Of a stretch of DNA of 64,000 nt, positions 59,386-64,000 are shown in pieces. Under the pieces are notes generated by a model. It was not told the DNA's origin, ran no database searches, and worked only from the letters and a program-made list of their open reading frames with translations. Source of the stretch: Aurifilum marmelostoma. Lineage: Eukaryota; Ascomycota; Sordariomycetes; Diaporthales; Cryphonectriaceae. Where the stretch lies: the NCBI GenBank assembly GCA_027559495.1, contig JAMXSV010000008.1, positions 434,001-498,000 on the forward strand. The letters are read 5' to 3'. The translations under genes were made by a program, and so were the position numbers. Within the stretch, counting starts at the first letter, position 1; each line of letters starts with the position of its first letter.

Positions 59386-60091
59386 GAAGGTAAAAGATGG
59401 ATGACAGTCTACCTGTCAGGATCTGTGTAACTATTACGAATCATCAGGGAACTCTCTGTTGTTGATGTTCGTCCAATTTATATGTGCAATCCTTATGCCT
59501 GAACTGAATGATAATAGCGGTAATTATCCCACAGAATGAGCCTGTGCCTCGCATGTGATGTCTTCTTCCATTTTCAACCTAGACTCCCGTAGTATTTGTT
59601 GGAACAAATTTGGCAGAGATCCTAATTAGCATAAGAACACAACGACTCGACCCTTTAGTTGCGGCAGTTCTTTATTTTCCTCTTCCTTTTCCTCCTAGAA
59701 CCTCAAATAGGGGTGGTATTGATGTGTAAGCATCTGAAGTTCACGTACATGCTTTTGCAAAGTCAACGTTTTGCGCAGTTCAGATACTGCTGGGTAGTAC
59801 TTATTCTAGCGTGTCTAGCTCTATCTACAGGGGTTCGGCACTGGGCTGCAGGCCGGGAGACCCTGACACGGTAGCATACAGTACCTAAATACACCCCACT
59901 CAGAACGTCACTCCCCAGCTGCACCCTAGTCCGAGCCTCATCAACAATACAGCCCCACCAAGCTTGAACATCCTCAACCTCATCTCCTCCAAGCCAAGCA
60001 ACACGATAGGACCACCAACGTCCCTGGTATCGACGGCTGCAAGTCTCCAAATGATGGAGACGAGGCTGACCTGAGCCCTTCCTCTGTCAAC
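59386..60091. other. Intergenic region between the polyketide synthase and LST8
   Basis: About 700 bp, moderately AT-rich. It holds the 3' UTR of the synthase and the promoter of LST8. No gene seen. Confidence 0.6.
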
Positions 60092-61423
60092 ATGTCGGTC
60101 ATTCTCTGTACTGGTAAGCAGAGCATCTCCATCCCAAATCATCAACACCTCGGCGACCACGGTCCAGCCGTCCACCTTGGCCGCAACCCAGTGTCCCTGC
60201 TAACATTCCATGCGTCTCAGCTGGCTATGACCACACCGTACGGTTCGTATATGTCAACTCTCACGAGTCTCCTCTCCGGCCCTCCCATCGCGATGTGCAC
60301 GTCCCGTCGCATTTCCCCTGGCTGAGCGCGCGACGCTGACCATGGCTGCTGCGTCTTGCGCCGTCACACAGGTTCTGGGAGGCCCTCTCCGGCATCTGCT
60401 CCCGTACGATCCAGCACCCGGACTCACAGGTGAACCGTCTGTGCATCTCGCCCGACAAGCGCTTCCTCGCGGCCGCGGGCCACCACACGGTGAAGCTGTT
60501 CGACATCAAGTCGACAAACCCCAACGCGCTGCTGACCTTTGAGGGCCACACGGGCAACATCACGGGCGTCGCGTTCCACTGCGAGGGCAAGTGGATGGTC
60601 ACGAGCTCCGAGGACGGCACCGTCAAGATCTGGGAGACCCGCAGCGGCACCATCCAGCGCAGCTACAACCACGGCAGCCCCGCCAACGACGTCGTCATCC
60701 ACCCCAACCAGGGCGAGATCATCAGCTGCGACAGGTCCGGCAGCGTGCGCGTCTGGGACCTCGCCGAGAACAACTGCAGCCACGAGCTGATTCCCGAGGA
60801 GGACGTGAGCGTGTCGAGCGTCACCGTCGCTACGGACGGGACGCTGCTTTGCGCTGCCAATAACAACGTGCGCCATGTTTATGTTTCTTATCTTCTTCTA
60901 CTTTCACAGATACCCTCTGCCCTCTCTCCACGTCGTCTCCGTTACCTCTGAAAAAAAAGAAACAAAGGCCGTTTTGCTGACCTCTCCTTGAAACTTGCAG
61001 GGCAATGTCTTCGTCTGGTCTCTGATCCAGACCTTTGACCGCACCGAATTGCAGCCCATCACGCACTTCAACGCACACAAGGAGTACATCACACGCATCC
61101 TGCTCTCCCCAGATGTCAAAAAGCTTGCGACCTGCTCTGCCGATCATACCGCCAAGATCTGGGAGGTCGACCCGGAGAAGGCCGCAGAGCCCGACGAGAA
61201 CGGATCCCCGCGCCCGTTCCCGCTCGAGGCCACGCTGACAGGCCACCAGCGCTGGGTCTGGGACTGCGCCTTCAGCGCCGACTCAGCCTACCTGGTCACC
61301 TCCTGCTCCGACCACTACGCCCGACTGTGGGAGCTGCACAGCCAGCAGATCATCCGTCAGTACAATGGCCACCACCGTGGTGTGGTCTGTGTTGCGCTGA
61401 ACGACTACTCGGAGGCGCGCTGA
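60092..61423 (+). CDS. LST8: Lst8, WD40 subunit of TOR complexes
   Basis: Four exons, 60092-60113, 60221-60242, 60372-60867 and 61001-61423, encode 320 residues. The first two coding exons have 22 nt each and give MSVILCTAGYDHTVRFWEAL after splicing. The remainder is a run of WD40 repeats filling a seven-blade propeller: HTVKLFDI, GTVKIWET, GSVRVWDL, GNVFVWSL, HTAKIWEV, HYARLWEL. The length matches Lst8 (303 in budding yeast, 326 in human), and IQHPDSQVNRLCISPDK is strongly characteristic. It stabilises the TOR kinase in TORC1 and TORC2 and so links nutrients to growth. The donor of the third intron is a weaker GTGCGC. No defects seen. Convergent with the next gene. Confidence 0.95.
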
Positions 61424-61930
61424 GGTGTTGAAAAGATGGTTTCTTTGTCCTTGAGGAAGGGAGTGTGGCCCCCCCTTACTTGTTACTGGAGCGGATAGTT
61501 CGTGTGAATGCTCTATAAGCGACCCGAAGTCGACAGTCGATCGATAGAGCCTTACATAGACGTGGCATGCTAAGAATGGGGTGGGAGCATCGCAGGGTTC
61601 ATGGTGGCGTTTACACAGGATTTACGGATGACTTTGGAAGGGAACGGACGTTACTCAGCAACTTCTTGCGATTTGATAATTGTGCCCGCATTTCTTCGAC
61701 AGTATGTATTGCAGCAAATTTCTATTTAGAGTCGCATCGATCCTATCCTATCCTGTCCTATCTGGATAGGACGCTAGCCTACCATCCCATTGCTATCCAA
61801 ATTCCCCCAAAACTCCTTACTACGTTTTTATGCAAGAACGCCAAAGACGCTCGCCGCCCATTGACTGTCAAGCGGAATAAATACACATTACAGGTTCAGG
61901 TACCTGGCCATGTTGTTGGCCTCGCTGCTG
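61424..61930. other. Convergent intergenic region between LST8 and SCY1
   Basis: 507 bp holding two 3' ends. The repeat-like TCCTATCCTATCCTGTCCTA near 61740-61760 is a short simple repeat. No gene seen. Confidence 0.6.
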
Positions 61931-64000
61931 CTACCACGCATCGCCCCAGCCATCCTCTTCAGTCTCTTTAGGCTTCAGATTAAGTTTCTTCGCTGGCGCT
62001 GCTTTTGCTGCGGCTGGTTTGGCAGCAGGCTTCTTGGCAGTGGCAGTCGTCGCCGTCGAGGCCTTGCCATTCGACTTGCTGAGCCCCTTGGGCAATGGCT
62101 TGCTTGCGCTCTTCGACTTGGACTGTGCAGCCAGCCAGCCAGCAAAGTCTGGCTCGTCGTCGTCGCCCCCAAAGGGCTTTGTGCTGCCACTCCCACTGCT
62201 GCTGATGTTTCGGGTCGGAAGATCTTTCTTAGGTGCCGAAAATGTTGTTGACGAGGTCATCGACGCGCCACCCGCGTCATTGTCATCCATATCCTCCATA
62301 TCTCCCCAAGCATTCGCGCCATCATCGCCCCATGCGTCATCTCCAGTGTCGCCCCAGGCATCGTCTGCTGGAGCGGCATCGGCAAAGAAGGCCTCGCCTC
62401 CGGCATTGCCGCTCGACGATGGTCTTGAGGCCGCAGGAAATGTTGGTGATTTCATTGCCTGCCGGTGTAGGGTAGATGCTGACGAAGTCGTCACTGGTGC
62501 GGGACGTTTTGCGTCGGGTGCAGGCGTCGAGCCGTCAGATGATGTTGGCTGGATCTCACCTGCGGCTTGCGACATTTTGTTGGTGAAGGATGAGATAGCC
62601 CAGCCAGCCCAGGATGGAGCAGACGACTCTGTCGCCACAGGTGTGCTCATGCGCGGCGCATTTGCGCCCAGCTGCTGCGGTGGAAGTGCTGTGTCCGGCA
62701 TGTCAGAAGCAGCCTTCTTGATCTTTCCTACGTACACATCCATCGTCTTGAAAGCCTGATCCCGAATAAGCTTCTCCTTGTCTATGAGCAACGGGCAGAT
62801 GGCTGGCAAGATTCTCAGCGCGCAGTCTTCGTCACTGAAGCACTCGCTCGTGACGGCAAGAGCCATAAGGGAGGCATTTCTTGCGTGAACAAAAGGGTCC
62901 CGTATAGAGCGAGTGAATGCGGCGATGAGCACCTTGCTTCTTGAAGAGGTGCCCAGGTTCTTTGCAATCTTGCCTAGGCATATAGTCGTATTCGTACGAA
63001 TGCCAGGCTGCTCGTCATTTGCAGTCTTGGCAAGACATTTCAGGAGCTCTCCGTTAATGGTGCGATCGGATAGCTTCCCGACTATTGTGAGGACAGACTT
63101 GAGGGTCTGTTCTCTGACGACGGGAGCCAGATCCGTGAAGCCGGACACCAGGTTTGGAAATATCTTGTCGTTGACGATCTTCTGTGACAACCGATCAATC
63201 ATCAAGGGAAGGTTGTCAAGCAGGCAGACGCGAATGGCTCTGTCAGGATTCTGGAATAGACGAATGACCACGGGTGTAATCTTTGTATCGAAGTCGTCAT
63301 CAGGAAGTTTGGTCGCAATTTTCATGACAACGCCGAAAGCTTTGGCGCCTCCTCCGCCAAACTCGACCGACTTGAGTAACTCTGGCAGAACCTTTTCCTT
63401 GAAGAAATCTTCGGGGAAGTCGTCTGTCAATTGGTCAAGGTCACTGGCGAACATCCCATCAGTATTTTCCTTTTCCGTGCCGCTCGTTGGAGACTGTACA
63501 CAACTTACTCGAGGAAAGCCTCGCGCTCTTCAGCAGATTTGATGCCAAGGTTGTCAACCCCGTCGGTCAGTTTTATGAGCGGCGTGTCAAAGAATGAGCC
63601 GCGTCGAGCGCCCTGTTCTATGAAATGAGCCACACTCAGCCGAGACTTTGGGTTGGCATTGACCAAGCGCTTATAGCTTGCGTGCATGGTCGGCGGTATG
63701 TTCTTCGTCTGCCCAGCTTGTTCTGGACCCGAATAATCACCGTTGAACGACTCAAAGATGAGGATACCAGCGTTGAAGGAGTCAACGGCAGAGTGAGGGG
63801 CTCTCTTGATAGCATCCCAGCCGGATCGGAGTTCTGGCGGCGAGTATCGCGCCGAGTCGGGTATCAGGCTGCCGTAATTCTAAGTGGAATTTGTCAGCTG
63901 TGCGAGGTCAGGACAACAGGACCTCCTCTCAGACGTACGTATATGATGGCATCGTCATCCTTGACATTGCTCAGGATCTCGAAACCGCCCAATTTCCATT
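61931..64000 (-). CDS. SCY1: Scy1/Cex1 (SCYL1) family pseudokinase, 5' part beyond the window
   Basis: Exons visible on the minus strand: 64000-63939 (incomplete at its 5' end), 63879-63509 and 63443-61931, with introns of 59 and 65 bp. The N-terminal part present reads WKLGGFEILSNVKDDD, then SARYSPPELRSGWDAI and DSFNAGILIFESFNG, the C-lobe of a degenerate kinase domain. HEAT-like helices follow (PEDFFKEKVLPELLKSVEFG onward). The tail is low-complexity with repeated AWGD motifs (DDAWGDTGDDAWGDD) and ends GWGDAW. Family members (Cex1 in yeast, SCYL1 in animals) act in nuclear tRNA export and in COPI-dependent Golgi traffic. Start codon and first exons lie outside the window. Confidence 0.92.

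Overview
The window looks like nuclear DNA of a filamentous ascomycete, probably a Sordariomycete; I do not name a species. The evidence is short GT-AG introns (about 50-290 bp) with CTAAC/CTGAC branch sites, fungal-type housekeeping proteins, a fungal NACHT/STAND receptor, a fungal highly reducing polyketide synthase, and retroelements degraded by RIP-like C-to-T mutation.

Layout. 1-27 kb is a housekeeping block: Barentsz/CASC3-like exon-junction protein (2464-4698, +), CofD/YvcK-family protein (6452-8144, +), a gene-poor 4.9 kb stretch with a minisatellite and a G-quadruplex-like run, Nbr1 autophagy receptor (13042-16109, +), Nop13-like nucleolar RNA-binding protein (16820-18311, -), homoserine kinase (19141-20389, +), Sts1/Cut8 (22207-23330, +) and Rad52 (24668-26521, +). 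Nbr1 and Nop13 each have one frame break at a C/G homopolymer, most simply read as consensus errors. At 27.3-30.4 kb lies a NACHT/STAND gene (-). From 30.5 to 42.4 kb is a nested retrotransposon: a Ty1/copia element on the minus strand (218-bp LTRs, GAGGC target duplication) interrupted by a Ty3/gypsy chromovirus on the plus strand (463-bp LTRs, AGCAG duplication). Both are riddled with stops. 42.4-48.8 kb is gene-poor, but holds one small two-exon gene for a 117-residue protein with six cysteines (45451-45901). 48.9-59.4 kb is one 12-exon, 3,212-residue polyketide synthase with order KS-AT-DH-MT-ER-KR-ACP-carnitine acyltransferase. 60-64 kb returns to housekeeping genes: Lst8 (+) and the 3' part of a Scy1/Cex1-family pseudokinase (-).

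How it fits together. The housekeeping genes show no common pathway. The accessory part (27-59 kb) joins an innate-immunity-type receptor, a nested retroelement whose terminal LTR ends 39 bp upstream of that receptor's first ATG in the same orientation, a small orphan cysteine-rich protein, and a polyketide synthase with no recognisable tailoring, regulator or transporter genes nearby. The synthase has an atypical KS active-site context, a degenerate methyltransferase motif and a variant acyltransferase motif. These, the LTR-receptor junction and the mutation signature of the retroelements are the most unusual signals.
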